Part shown: positions 55,776 to 64,000 of the stretch, one piece after another
Numbering within the stretch: position 1 is the stretch's first letter
Layout of the letters: the number at the start of each line of letters is the position of its first letter
DNA from: Muribaculum intestinale
Lineage (GTDB): Bacteria > Bacteroidota > Bacteroidia > Bacteroidales > Muribaculaceae
Direction of reading: 5' to 3'
DNA length: 64,000 bases
Assembly (NCBI RefSeq): GCF_002201515.1
Contig: NZ_CP021421.1
Coordinates: forward strand, 558,001-622,000
Translations under genes and position numbers: made by a program
The notes under the pieces: model-generated
What the model was told of the DNA's origin: nothing
Seen by the model: the letters and a program-made list of their open reading frames with translations, nothing else
The model's database searches: none

Positions 55776-56810
55776 TCACTTCACATACGGCAGATAGTCG
55801 CCATAGCCGAGCGCATCCATATCCTCGACAGGTATAAAACGTAGGGCCGCACTGTTTATGCAATAGCGCAGACCTCCAGATGCGCGCGGACCGTCGTTGA
55901 ACACATGGCCCAGATGCGCGTTGCCGGCATAGCTGCGCACCTCGGTGCGCACCATACCATGAGTGTGGTCGCTCCTCTCCACTATCGACGCCCCAGGAAT
56001 CGGACGCGAGAAACTCGGCCACCCGCATCCCGCGCTGAACTTGTCGCTCGACGCAAACAGAGGCTCCCCTGTCGTCACGTCGACATATATCCCCTCGCGA
56101 CGCTCATTCCAGTAATCGTTGGTAAACGGCGGCTCGGTACCGTTGTTCTGCGTCACATCATACTGGATATCCGTAAGCCGGCGTCTCAGTTCATCGTCCG
56201 ACGGTCTCTTCCAGCGGCTACTCTCGGCCCCGTGCGCCGCATTCCGGCTGCTGTCGCGTGCCACCTCAAACAGACGCGGGTCGATATGACAGTACCCACC
56301 CGGATTCTTGTCGAGATAATCCTGATGATAATCCTCCGCAGGATAGAAATTACGCAGCGGCATCACCTCCACGGCAATCGGCCGGTCGTACTCCTCAGCC
56401 AACCGCCCTACAGCCGAGTCGATAACCTCGACCTGCCCGGGCGAGGTATAGTAAATCCCCGTGCGGTACTGAGTGCCGTGGTCATTACCCTGCCGGTTGA
56501 CCGATGTCGGGTCAATAGTCATGAAAAACAGCCGCAATATAAAGTCAAGTCCCACCCTCGACGTGTCATATGTCACCATCACCGCTTCCGCAGCATTGGT
56601 GCGCCCGCTGCACACCTCCCGGTAGGTCGGGTCAGGCTCGTCGCTGTTGGCATATCCGGCCTCGGTCGCAACCACTCCGTCAATCTGTTTCAGAAAATGC
56701 TGGGTTCCCCAGAAACATCCTCCTGCCAGACAGATACTCTCGCGGTTCGCTCCTGCTGTGCCACTGAGTTCTGATGTATTTTTACTCCTTGTATCCATAT
56801 CGTTGTTCAT
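55776..56810 (-). CDS. msrAB: Peptide methionine sulfoxide reductase MsrA-MsrB fusion
   Basis: 344 aa. The MsrA domain (about 25-185) has the GGCFWG active site (Cys about 32) and YHQDYL. The MsrB domain (about 205-340) has NEREGI(Y)-type [22 protein letters not shown] and [12 protein letters not shown] with the catalytic Cys. Reduces both epimers of methionine sulfoxide. No signal peptide is visible, so cytosolic. One zinc CxxC pair of many MsrB proteins is not evident. Confidence 0.95.
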   Translation of the reverse strand: MNNDMDTRSKNTSELSGTAGANRESICLAGGCFWGTQHFLKQIDGVVATEAGYANSDEPDPTYREVCSGRTNAAEAVMVTYDTSRVGLDFILRLFFMTIDPTSVNRQGNDHGTQYRTGIYYTSPGQVEVIDSAVGRLAEEYDRPIAVEVMPLRNFYPAEDYHQDYLDKNPGGYCHIDPRLFEVARDSSRNAAHGAESSRWKRPSDDELRRRLTDIQYDVTQNNGTEPPFTNDYWNERREGIYVDVTTGEPLFASSDKFSAGCGWPSFSRPIPGASIVERSDHTHGMVRTEVRSYAGNAHLGHVFNDGPRASGGLRYCINSAALRFIPVEDMDALGYGDYLPYVK

Positions 56811-56944
56811 TATTCCCGGTTTTCAGTTACAACATCAAAAAGCAGACTTGTGTTGTATCTGTTCTAAAACAGATTAAACAATCTATTAAATTTTATGTAA
56901 TATTTATGACATCTTTTTTCTTGACATTTGCATCATCAATTTAA

Positions 56945-57291
56945 GAGCTTGTTTAATAATAAATGTTGCCGCCAGGGTCGTATAGCTTGAGTCGATTTTC
57001 GACATGTGACGAAGGAGTGTACTTTATGTACATGACTGAGGGTCATGGCGAAAAGCGGCCAAGATATACGAGACAAAAGGTAGCTTTATAACCATTCAAT
57101 CTCTTGCCTGCTTTAAAGCAAATGTAAAAATATATTAACAATATGGAACAAATTACCTCCAGTCGGTCATTCGCCGGCATATTTCCGCCTGTTCTTCGGT
57201 CGTTATGGAACCCCATAACTCCCTCATCACAAGCGAAAATCTGCTCGCCGACTGACCGCCCTGACGGTAACATTTATTATTAAACAAGCTC
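56945..57291. mobile_element. 347-bp MITE, copy 1, directly upstream of the PiT gene
   Basis: Inverted ends begin GAGCTTGTTTAATAATAAAT and run for about 30 bp with one mismatch. The flanks are TAA on the left and TTA on the right, consistent with a TNA insertion with one later change. A second copy at 59,959 shares most of its length. There is no reading frame of weight. An internal conserved hairpin lies at about 57,003-57,040. The right end is only 9 bp from the PiT ATG. Confidence 0.88.
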
Positions 57292-57300
57292 TTAGATATC

Positions 57301-59571
57301 ATGGATATTCTGTTTTTAGGTATTATCATTTTCCTGTTTGTCCTTGCCGTATTCGACCTTTCGGTGGGAGTGAGCAACGACGCTGTAAATTTTCTCAACT
57401 CAGCTATAGGCGCCAAAGCCGCCAAATTCAAGACAATCATTATAATAGCCTCAGTCGGAGTGTTTGCAGGAGCCGCCATGAGCAACGGCATGATGGACAT
57501 AGCACGCCACGGCATATTCAGGCCCGAACACTTCTCCTTCTACGACCTCATATGCATATTCATGGCAGTGATTGTGACCGACATCATACTCCTAGACATA
57601 TTCAACTCTCTGGGCATGCCCACATCCACCACCGTGTCGATGGTGTTCGAGCTACTCGGCGCAGCATTCGTGATAGCCCTGATAAAGATGTGGGGCGATG
57701 ACTCGGCATTGTCGCTGATGGATCTCCTCAACACCGAGAAAGCCCTGTCGGTAATACTCGGAATATTCTTGTCGGTAGCCATCGCGTTCGTATTCGGCAC
57801 CATTGTGCAGTTTATCACCCGCGCCATATTCTCCTTTGAATACAAAAGCCGCCTGAAATGGAAAATAGGCATATACGGAGGCTTGGCCACCACAGCAATC
57901 ATATATTTCATGCTCCTCAAAGGGGTAAAGGACATGTCGTGGATGACTCCCGAAGCCCGGCAGTATATCAACGACCACACCGCGGCCATACTCGGATGCT
58001 CCTTTGTGGCCTGCACCCTCATTATGCAGCTGCTCCACGCGCTTAAAGTCAACGTGCTGAAAGTAGTCGTGCTCATCGGCACATTCTCCCTCGCCATGGC
58101 ATTTGCCGGCAACGACCTCGTCAACTTCATCGGCGTGCCTCTCAGCGGATTCGCGTCCTATCAGGACTATATGGCCAACGGCAGCGGCAACCCCTACGAC
58201 TATACGATGGGAGCGCTCAACGGTCCCGCCGACACTCCGCTATACTTCCTGATAGGCGCCGGAGTAATAATGGTAGTCTCCCTCGCCACATCTAAAAAAG
58301 CGCAGAACGTATCGAAAACCGAAATCGGACTCGGCAGTCAGAACGGAGGCGACGAAATGTTTGGCTCATCAAGAATCGCCCGACGCATTGTGCGCACATC
58401 CATATCGATACACTCATGGGCACAGCGCCACATACCGCGCAAGGTAAGAATGTGGATCGACCGGCGTTTTGACACCACCAGGACTCAGGCCGAACAGGGT
58501 GCCTCGTTCGACCTCATACGCGGCTCTGTCAATCTCATGCTCGCCGGAATGCTTATCGCCGCCGGCACCTCCATGAAGCTCCCCCTCTCCACCACCTTCG
58601 TCACATTCATGGTAGCCATGGGTACATCGCTATCCGACCGCGCATGGAGCCGCGAAAGCGCCGTGTTCCGCATCACCGGAGTGATATCCGTAATCGGTGG
58701 ATGGTTTATCACAGCCGCCGTTGCATTCATCGGCGCAGCCATCATCGCAGCCCTCATGCACTGGGGAGGCGCTCCCGTCATGATACTCGTAGCCATCGTA
58801 GCCATCGCCCTGATTATCAGAAGCAACCTCCGCTTTAAAGCTAAGAAGCAGGAAGACCGCGGCGACGCCATGTTCCAGGCAATACTCAGCTCCGACGACA
58901 AGGAGCAGACCTGGGACCTCCTCAAGATATACATCGCCACACAGCAGAAACACTTCCTGCAGTTTGCCTCCACGACCTACACCGACATCACCGACGCCTT
59001 CATACGCGACGACGTAAAACACCTCGGACGCGCCGACCGAGCGCTCTACAAGGAGAAAGAACTGCTCAAAAACGAGCGACGCAAAGAGACCCTCTGCTTA
59101 CGCCGCGTAGATGCCGACACCGCAATTGAGAAAAGCGCATGGTTCCACCTCGCCAACAACTCATGCATGTCGATGAACTACAACCTGCGACGCATCACCG
59201 AAGTATGCAAAGAGCATGTCGAAAACAATTTCCGACCCCTGCCCGAAAGCTACCGCGAGACATTCCTCCCCATACGCGACAGCATCATCAATGCCCTCGC
59301 CCAAGCTCAGATCCTCGTCGAAAACGGCGACGTAAAAGCCATAATCTCACTCCGAAAAGAGTGCGACCTCATCAAGGACACCATCTCAAGAGAGTGCCAC
59401 GGCATATACGACCATCTGCGCAACGGAGCCACCGGCAACCTCACCGTAGCCTACGTATACCTCAACACCCTCCAGGAGTCGCAGGAAATGATGTCGGGCC
59501 TCCGCAAACTACTCCGCGCCACCTCCAAGCTCCGCAGCAACGACCCCGTGGCCCGCGTCGGCGCCGCCTGA
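57301..59571 (+). CDS. pit: PiT-family phosphate transporter with PhoU-like tail
   Basis: 756 aa. N-terminal and central membrane region (about 1-520) in two PiT repeats: VGVSNDAVNFLNSAIGAKAA, PTSTTVSMVFELLGAA, then NDLVNFIGVPL and KLPLSTTFVTFMVAMGTSLSD (landmarks GVSNDAVNF, FAGNDLVNF). The C-terminal ~200 residues are soluble and helical, PhoU-like (DVKHLGRADRALYKEKELLKNERR). Low-affinity phosphate or metal-phosphate uptake. The natural promoter appears to lie upstream of MITE copy 1, which separates it from the start codon. Confidence 0.92.
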   Translation: MDILFLGIIIFLFVLAVFDLSVGVSNDAVNFLNSAIGAKAAKFKTIIIIASVGVFAGAAMSNGMMDIARHGIFRPEHFSFYDLICIFMAVIVTDIILLDIFNSLGMPTSTTVSMVFELLGAAFVIALIKMWGDDSALSLMDLLNTEKALSVILGIFLSVAIAFVFGTIVQFITRAIFSFEYKSRLKWKIGIYGGLATTAIIYFMLLKGVKDMSWMTPEARQYINDHTAAILGCSFVACTLIMQLLHALKVNVLKVVVLIGTFSLAMAFAGNDLVNFIGVPLSGFASYQDYMANGSGNPYDYTMGALNGPADTPLYFLIGAGVIMVVSLATSKKAQNVSKTEIGLGSQNGGDEMFGSSRIARRIVRTSISIHSWAQRHIPRKVRMWIDRRFDTTRTQAEQGASFDLIRGSVNLMLAGMLIAAGTSMKLPLSTTFVTFMVAMGTSLSDRAWSRESAVFRITGVISVIGGWFITAAVAFIGAAIIAALMHWGGAPVMILVAIVAIALIIRSNLRFKAKKQEDRGDAMFQAILSSDDKEQTWDLLKIYIATQQKHFLQFASTTYTDITDAFIRDDVKHLGRADRALYKEKELLKNERRKETLCLRRVDADTAIEKSAWFHLANNSCMSMNYNLRRITEVCKEHVENNFRPLPESYRETFLPIRDSIINALAQAQILVENGDVKAIISLRKECDLIKDTISRECHGIYDHLRNGATGNLTVAYVYLNTLQESQEMMSGLRKLLRATSKLRSNDPVARVGAA

Positions 59572-59804
59572 CCTTGCACGCATCCCCCACCCTTGCCATA
59601 CTCCGGCCTCCCATAGCAGAATGCCACGCCATGGGAGGCCCTGATATTTCAACACCCACTTATTTTTATCCGTATCCAATTCATTTGCAGCGAATTTAAC
59701 ATTTTGAATGACCGCTCATCAAATGAGATTTTATAATTCTGTAGTCGTATGTCTCTCGCAGAGGCCCGATATGGGCTGAGAGTGGATGCAAGACGTAATG
59801 AACA
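59572..59804 (+). other. Gap between pit and the DUF3791 remnant
   Basis: Nothing firm. GCCTCCCATAG / CATGGGAGGC (about 59,609-59,640) can form a hairpin after the PiT gene. Short frames near 59,748-59,830 (MSLAEARYGLRVDARR...) overlap the DUF3791 start and may be a worn remnant of an upstream module gene. Confidence 0.35.
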
Positions 59805-59958
59805 ATGGACAACAAAACTCTTGAATTTGTAACATATTGCATCAGCAAACTCGCGCAGGTGCTTAAGATGAGTCAGCGAGAGGTTTACAGACGGCTTAAA
59901 CAGTCAGGTATTTTGTACGACTATATTGTGCCGTCGTATGACGTACTGCACACTTTTA
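59805..59958 (+). pseudogene. DUF3791 protein, 5' part (split by nested insertions)
   Basis: Encodes MDNKTLEFVTYCISKL, MSQREVYRRL, YIVPSYDVLHTF, the DUF3791 pattern, then runs into MITE copy 2. The remaining codons are at 61,350-61,416. Joined, they give a 72-aa protein ending ...HTFSSRYLIEDITDYM then KEKGVLPK. DUF3791 proteins are usually encoded next to DUF3990 proteins, a probable antitoxin/toxin pair. Confidence 0.85.
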
Positions 59959-60303
59959 GAGCTTGTTTAATAATAAATGTTTCCGCCAGGGTCGTATAGC
60001 TTGAGTCGATTTTCGACATGTGTCGAAGGATTGTACTTTATGTACATGACTGAGATACAGGGCGAAAAGCGGCCAAGATATACGAGACATAAGGTAACTT
60101 TATAACCGATACAATCTCTTGTCTGCTTGTAAGGTAAATGCAAAAATATATCAACGATATGAAACAAATTACCTTCCTTCGGTCATTCGCCGACATCTTT
60201 CCGCCCGTTCTTCGGTCGTTATGGAACCCCATAATTCCCTCATCACAAGCGAAAATCTGCTCGCCGACTGACCGCCCTGACGGTAACATTTATTATTAAA
60301 CAA

Positions 60304-61336
60304 CGTGAGTTCGACGAAAATTAATTAGATGAGAAATTGGTGATTAGCGATAAAAGTATTAAATTTAAAGGACTCAATTTCAAACAAATACTCTTATCGC
60401 TATGCTCACCGAAGACAAAATTACTGAAATATTCGTGATTGCAGATGAATTCTGCAAAGTTTTTAATGCGATGCTCCGTCGCAGAGGTCTTTCGAAGATT
60501 CGTACGGACAGGAAGCGGGAATATCATCGAGATTGCCGTCTGTCGCAGGCGGAGGTCATTGTTATCATGATCATGTTCCACAGTTCCAACCATAAATGTC
60601 TCAAACACTTTTATCTGAACGAGATATGTCAGCGATACAGGCATCTGTTCCCCGAAACAGTCTCATACAACAGATTCACGGAGCTGGAGAAATCAGTGGT
60701 CGTTCAGTTCGTGATATTCGTAAAGAAATGTCTGCTGGGAAAATGTACCGGTATTAGTTTTGTCGACAGCACACTGCTACGTGTGTGCCGCAACCAACGG
60801 ATACACATGCACAAGGTGTTCAAAGGAATAGCGCAACGTGGGAAGTGTTCGTTAGGTTGGTTCTACGGATTCAAGCTACATCTGATATGCAACGACAAGG
60901 GCGAGATTCTCAACTTCATGATCACTCCGGGAGATGTTGATGACCGGGAACCTCTGAAAGTGAAGTCGTTTGTCGAGTTCATATACGGCAAGATGGTCGG
61001 TGACAAAGGTTATATCGGCAAAGACCTGTTCTGCAAGCTGTTCATTGACGGAATCCAATTGATCACAAAACTGAAAAACAACATGAAAGGCGGTCTGAGA
61101 TCAATGTATGACAGAATACTTCTGAGAAAACGGGCTATTATCGAAACTGTAAACGACCAACTCAAAAACATCGCTCAGATAGAACACTCGCGACACCGTT
61201 CATTTCCGAATTTCATCGTTAATCTCATTGGTGGGATAGCGGCTTATTGCCTGTTTCCAAAGAAACCGAGGATAAACTTAGAACGCGTGTATGATAATCA
61301 GATGACTCTCTTTTGATTATTTTCATCGAACTCACG
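60304..61336 (+). mobile_element. IS982-family insertion sequence, 1033 bp
   Basis: Ends CGTGAGTTCGAC / complement GTCGAACTCACG-type (right end TCGAACTCACG) with about 20 bp of imperfect inverted repeat. An 8-bp duplication TTAAACAA flanks it at 60,296-60,303 and 61,337-61,344. One intact transposase gene. It landed inside the right terminal repeat of MITE copy 2. Confidence 0.92.
60402..61316 (+). CDS. IS982-family transposase
   Basis: 304 aa. DDE motifs: GISFVDSTLLRV (first Asp), KMVGDKGYIG (second Asp) and RAIIETVNDQLKN (Glu). IS982 hallmarks KVFKGIAQRGKCSLGWFYGFKLHL (landmarks GIAQRGK, GWFYGFKLH) and MITPGDVDDREPL are intact. Normal length with no frameshift, so probably active. Confidence 0.94.
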   Translation: MLTEDKITEIFVIADEFCKVFNAMLRRRGLSKIRTDRKREYHRDCRLSQAEVIVIMIMFHSSNHKCLKHFYLNEICQRYRHLFPETVSYNRFTELEKSVVVQFVIFVKKCLLGKCTGISFVDSTLLRVCRNQRIHMHKVFKGIAQRGKCSLGWFYGFKLHLICNDKGEILNFMITPGDVDDREPLKVKSFVEFIYGKMVGDKGYIGKDLFCKLFIDGIQLITKLKNNMKGGLRSMYDRILLRKRAIIETVNDQLKNIAQIEHSRHRSFPNFIVNLIGGIAAYCLFPKKPRINLERVYDNQMTLF

Positions 61337-61349
61337 TTAAACAAACTCT

Positions 61350-61416
61350 TAGTTCGCGCTATCTCATCGAAGATATTACCGACTATATGAAGGAGAAAGG
61401 AGTGCTGCCAAAATGA
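61350..61416 (+). pseudogene. DUF3791 protein, 3' part
   Basis: Codons for SSRYLIEDITDYM followed by KEKGVLPK and a stop at 61,414-61,416, in frame with the 5' part once the MITE/IS insert and one TTA are removed. The DUF3990 ATG overlaps the stop (ATGA). Confidence 0.82.
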
Positions 61417-61493
61417 AACTTTATCATTCATCATATGTATCTGTTACTAAGCCGGACATTATCCATTCTCGTGACTATCTAATTTTGAGGTAA
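61413..61493 (+). pseudogene. DUF3990 protein, N-terminal stub
   Basis: Encodes MKLYHSSYVSVTKPD, HSRDYLILR and stops: only 26 residues. DUF3990 proteins start MKLYHGS... and have about 150-200 residues with an ADP-ribosyltransferase-like fold. The frame departs from the family where DFGxGFY would follow (DYL|ILR), so the rest has been deleted before the neighbouring kinase gene. Confidence 0.7.
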
Positions 61494-61561
61494 GTCATAA
61501 AAAGGGGTACGGCTTACCGGGCAGATTTGCGGCGGCGATAGGCCGGTGCGGGGACCGGGAC

Positions 61562-63001
61562 CTATCGGGAGAGGGTGAAGATGAAGGCGACACCCGAAGG
61601 GTAGCGGTTGGCGGCATAGATGGTACCGCCATGGAGCTGCACGGCGTTGCGCACGATGGCAAGACCAAGGCCGGTGCCACCCATCAGGCGCGAGCGCCCC
61701 TTGTCGATACGGTAGAACCTCTCGAATATGCGCTCAAGATGCTCATCAGGTATCCCCGCGCCATTGTCCGACACACTGAATGTATACGCCTCGGCCGACG
61801 CCTCGTCGCGACGCACCCTTATCTCGCTCCCTCCGCTGTAGGCTATCGCATTGTCTATCAGATTGCGGAATATCGAGCAAAGAAACGCACGGTTCCCCTC
61901 GACCACACTACCCGCCGGAATATCCACCGACAGTGACATCCCGCTCTTCTGCAACTGTCCCGACAGCGAGTGCGCTATCTCCTCCACCAGTTCGCCGATG
62001 TCGACAGGCTCCTTGGCGATATTCGCCGCCCCGTCATCCATGCGCGTTATGGCCGCCACGTCGTTGAGCAGCCCGGTGAGGCGTTGGGTGTGGGAGTAGC
62101 ACAGCTCGACAAACTCCCAGTGCTTCCGCGCCGGCAGGTCGCGATGGTCGAGGATGGTCTCCAGACACACCTTTATCGACGCCACAGGGGTTTTCAGCTC
62201 ATGGTTGATATTGTTGGTAAGCTGCTTCTTGATACGGTTCTTCTCCTCCTGCTCGTACATGGCCCGGCGATGCTCGCTGTCACGCTCCTCCATAGTGCGC
62301 TGCAATCGTGCGTAAAGCCTTATTATGTGGGTCGAGATACTCCCCAGCTCATCGTGGGGGAATGCCTCGGTATCATACACACTCTCCCCCCTCTCGGCCT
62401 TCTCGGCAAAACGGTTCAGGCGCGTCACGGTGCGCCCGATGCGGCGCGTGGCAAAGTATGCGAGCACACTCATGGCAAGGGTCACCGCACCCATAAACCA
62501 CAGAAACGTGCGGTCCGCCTCAAGCACCTCATGCAGGGGCAGGGAATACGGCACAGCCGACCTCACGATAAGGTCATCGCCACGTGTCGCCGAATAGAAA
62601 TAGACATTGTCGGTACTGCGCGAGTGGCGCCGTATGGTAAAACCGTGGCCAATGCGCATCGCCTCGCTGATTTCGTGGCGGTCGAGATGATTCTCGCCGG
62701 GGAGCGAGTCAAGCGTATTGTCAAACACAAGCGACCCGTCGACACCAACCACCGACACTCTCAGCCCATCAATCGGAAGACGCTGGCGCGCTATCGTCGC
62801 CAGAAAGTCGATTGAGTCGGTCTGCAGCGCATCAATCATATGGGCGTTGAAGAGCTGAAGCTGCCCCTCGAGCTTCTCCACCTTGTAGATTTTCTCGCGA
62901 TGGTACTGAAACGCCACAAAACACGCCACAAGCATCCACGAGAAGCCAAGCAGCATGAAAAACAGCCTGGTATGATATGAAAGCCTAATCCTGCCAGCCA
63001 T
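61562..63001 (-). CDS. PhoR-like sensor histidine kinase
   Basis: 479 aa. Transmembrane segments about 12-31 and 167-185 enclose a periplasmic sensor region; HAMP-like linker (about 186-240); HisKA with NINHELKTP (H267); HATPase with [19 protein letters not shown] and [10 protein letters not shown]. It overlaps the 3' end of the response-regulator gene by 17 bp, so the pair is co-translated. Its ligand is not shown by sequence; the PhoR label comes from similarity of the partner regulator to PhoB-like proteins. Confidence 0.9.
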   Translation of the reverse strand: MAGRIRLSYHTRLFFMLLGFSWMLVACFVAFQYHREKIYKVEKLEGQLQLFNAHMIDALQTDSIDFLATIARQRLPIDGLRVSVVGVDGSLVFDNTLDSLPGENHLDRHEISEAMRIGHGFTIRRHSRSTDNVYFYSATRGDDLIVRSAVPYSLPLHEVLEADRTFLWFMGAVTLAMSVLAYFATRRIGRTVTRLNRFAEKAERGESVYDTEAFPHDELGSISTHIIRLYARLQRTMEERDSEHRRAMYEQEEKNRIKKQLTNNINHELKTPVASIKVCLETILDHRDLPARKHWEFVELCYSHTQRLTGLLNDVAAITRMDDGAANIAKEPVDIGELVEEIAHSLSGQLQKSGMSLSVDIPAGSVVEGNRAFLCSIFRNLIDNAIAYSGGSEIRVRRDEASAEAYTFSVSDNGAGIPDEHLERIFERFYRIDKGRSRLMGGTGLGLAIVRNAVQLHGGTIYAANRYPSGVAFIFTLSR

Positions 63002-63689
63002 ATCCGTAGCCCGAACGGGTCACTATCATGCGGCCATACTGGCCGAGTTTTGAGCGCAGACGGGTGATATTGACATCGACCACCCGCTCGACCACGACAA
63101 TCTCCTCGGGCCATATCTTTTTCAGAAACTCTTCGCGCGAAAAAATCTTGCCCCGGTGGGAAAGCATCAGCCAAAGCATCTCAAACTCCTTGCGGGGGAG
63201 CCTCACCTCGGTGCCGTCGACCGTACAGCGCTTAAGGGCGCTGTTCAGCGTCAGCCCCTCGTAGGTAATCAAGCAGTTGTCATCACCCGGGCCGGCCTGC
63301 TGTACGGAGGCACCCGACGACGCACGCCTCAGCACACTCCTGACGCGCGCCACCACATTGCGTATGGAATATGGCTTGGATATATAGTCATCGGCCCCGA
63401 GGTCAAGACCCGCCACCATATCGTCCTCGCTGTCTTTGGCCGTACAGAATATTATCGGTATTCCGGCAAGACGAGGATTGCCCTTCATGATGCGCGCCAT
63501 CTGCCAGCCGCTTATCTCCCCCATCATCACATCAAGGAGTACAAGCGCATACACCGAAAGGTCCATCGCGAGAGCCTCCTCGGCACTGTAGGCCGTATCC
63601 ACCTCGTAGCCCTCAAGCTCAAGGTTAAACCGCAGCGTGTCGCACAACGTGGTCTCATCGTCGACAACAAGTATCTTTTTATTAATCAT
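62985..63689 (-). CDS. OmpR/PhoB-family response regulator
   Basis: 234 aa. Receiver with D10/D11, phospho-acceptor D53 ([14 protein letters not shown]), Lys in DYISKPYS; linker; winged-helix (about 135-234: [40 protein letters not shown]). Resembles Bacteroidales PhoB. First gene of the pair; upstream -7 element at 63,733-63,740. Confidence 0.92.
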   Translation of the reverse strand: MINKKILVVDDETTLCDTLRFNLELEGYEVDTAYSAEEALAMDLSVYALVLLDVMMGEISGWQMARIMKGNPRLAGIPIIFCTAKDSEDDMVAGLDLGADDYISKPYSIRNVVARVRSVLRRASSGASVQQAGPGDDNCLITYEGLTLNSALKRCTVDGTEVRLPRKEFEMLWLMLSHRGKIFSREEFLKKIWPEEIVVVERVVDVNITRLRSKLGQYGRMIVTRSGYGYGWQD

Positions 63690-63732
63690 ATCGTATCCGG
63701 TAAAAACATGTTAAAAAATGCTCCAAGTCGTA

Positions 63733-63740
63733 CAAAGATA
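63733..63740 (-). promoter_or_regulatory. -7 element of the response regulator operon
   Basis: On the minus strand TATCTTTG (TAnnTTTG), about 44 nt before the ATG at 63,689. Confidence 0.6.
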
Positions 63741-63796
63741 ACCAATTTCCGCATCGGTATGTTTTTAACACGAAAGTTTAATAAAATTTTAATCAG

Positions 63797-63804
63797 TATA
63801 TTTG
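63797..63804 (+). promoter_or_regulatory. -7 element in front of the GH2 remnant
   Basis: TATATTTG fits TAnnTTTG. It lies directly before the remnant open frame, so it was either captured by a deletion or is fortuitous. Confidence 0.4.
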
Positions 63805-63966
63805 CACCAACAAATAAAAGAACTCGGACGCAGGAAATCCGACGGATTCGGCACATTCACATTCGACAATGTAAGCCTGCGCGAGGGCGAAAACACCATT
63901 ACCGCCAACTCATCCGGCAAAGGGCCGAAGGCCGCCGACACGGTAGTGTGGACACTCATAAAATAA
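63805..63966 (+). pseudogene. C-terminal remnant of a GH2-type glycosidase
   Basis: An open frame without ATG encodes ...SDGFGTFTFDNVSLREGENT..., then ADTVVWTLIK and stop. This resembles the last ~50 residues of Bacteroidetes GH2 beta-galactosidase-like enzymes (FTFxNVxLxxGENTI...W.L). All upstream domains are absent, since a promoter and the divergent regulator gene lie immediately before. Resemblance is from memory. Confidence 0.5.
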
Positions 63967-64000
63967 CAGGCCTGCTCTACTCACTGTCGGGACAGACGGC

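Larger units (their letters stand above)
59959..61348. mobile_element. MITE copy 2, interrupted by IS982-family element
   Basis: 59,959-60,303 is the left 345 bp of the same MITE as at 56,945; 61,345-61,348 (ACTC) is its last 4 bp after the IS982 insertion. It is flanked by TTA (59,956-59,958 and 61,349-61,351), the 3-bp TNA duplication within the DUF3791 gene. It shares most positions with copy 1. Confidence 0.88.

Overview
The window looks like a gut Bacteroidales chromosome, most likely Muribaculaceae. The grounds are: promoters of the Bacteroidetes type (TTTG, about 19 nt, TAnnTTTG); two SusC/SusD pairs; a PPi-dependent phosphofructokinase; an MsrA-MsrB fusion; a GH3/serine-hydrolase fusion; and mobile-element genes (pcfJ, pcfK, DUF3873, lysozyme) typical of Bacteroidales conjugative elements. 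The family assignment is inference from gene content, not from a marker gene.

Region 1 (about 1-15,300) is part of an integrative/conjugative element, heavily hit by secondary insertions. It opens with the istB end of an IS21-family element lying inside the first gene of a 'recombinase in trio' (RIT) element: three overlapping tyrosine recombinase genes at 606-3739. That RIT sits in a lysozyme gene of which only the 3' end remains. A small-RNA-like unit and a two-gene minus-strand cassette (DUF3800 plus a possible nuclease-like partner) follow. A minus-strand operon comes next (71-aa membrane protein, 75-aa protein, pcfK, pcfJ, 85-aa protein, DUF3873, 105-aa protein). Its pcfK is cut in two by a second, divergent RIT (about 8,278-11,798), whose 31-bp inverted repeats and insertion junctions can be read directly. 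A roughly 620-bp strongly palindromic non-coding block (12,455-13,071) separates this operon from a plus-strand AAA-ATPase/RloB pair of the AbiL/RloAB phage-defence type. Beyond it are a candidate ~190-nt RNA with its own promoter and terminator, and a repeat-rich non-coding stretch that probably holds the element end.

Region 2 (15,986-35,415) is mostly core genome: lptB and udk; the MlaE/MlaF lipid-transport permease and ATPase; a VKOR-like membrane protein; an OprO/P-like porin; purT; a LytS/LytTR two-component pair; a tandem MITE plus IS5-family element; a coiled-coil lipoprotein; a SusC/SusD pair; a secreted endonuclease/exonuclease/phosphatase protein; ffh; panD and panC.

Region 3 (35,416-44,790) is a polysaccharide-utilisation locus: SusC, SusD, a GH18-fold protein with an intact DxxDxDxE motif, a DUF1735+LamG-type lipoprotein and a DUF1735+discoidin-type lipoprotein. 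Its content resembles the high-mannose N-glycan loci of Bacteroides. It has a long leader and strong intercistronic hairpins.

Region 4 (44,790-64,000) carries a DUF695 gene, PPi-PFK, a 5'-nucleotidase, the GH3/serine-hydrolase fusion, a TonB-dependent receptor, gdhA, msrAB, a PiT phosphate transporter with a PhoU-like tail, and a PhoR/PhoB-like two-component pair. Two ~347-bp MITE copies lie here. One is wedged directly in front of the PiT start codon. The other splits a DUF3791 gene and has itself been split by an IS982-family element, next to a truncated DUF3990 gene, so a probable toxin-antitoxin module has been destroyed by nested insertions. The window ends in the 3' remnant of a GH2-type glycosidase.
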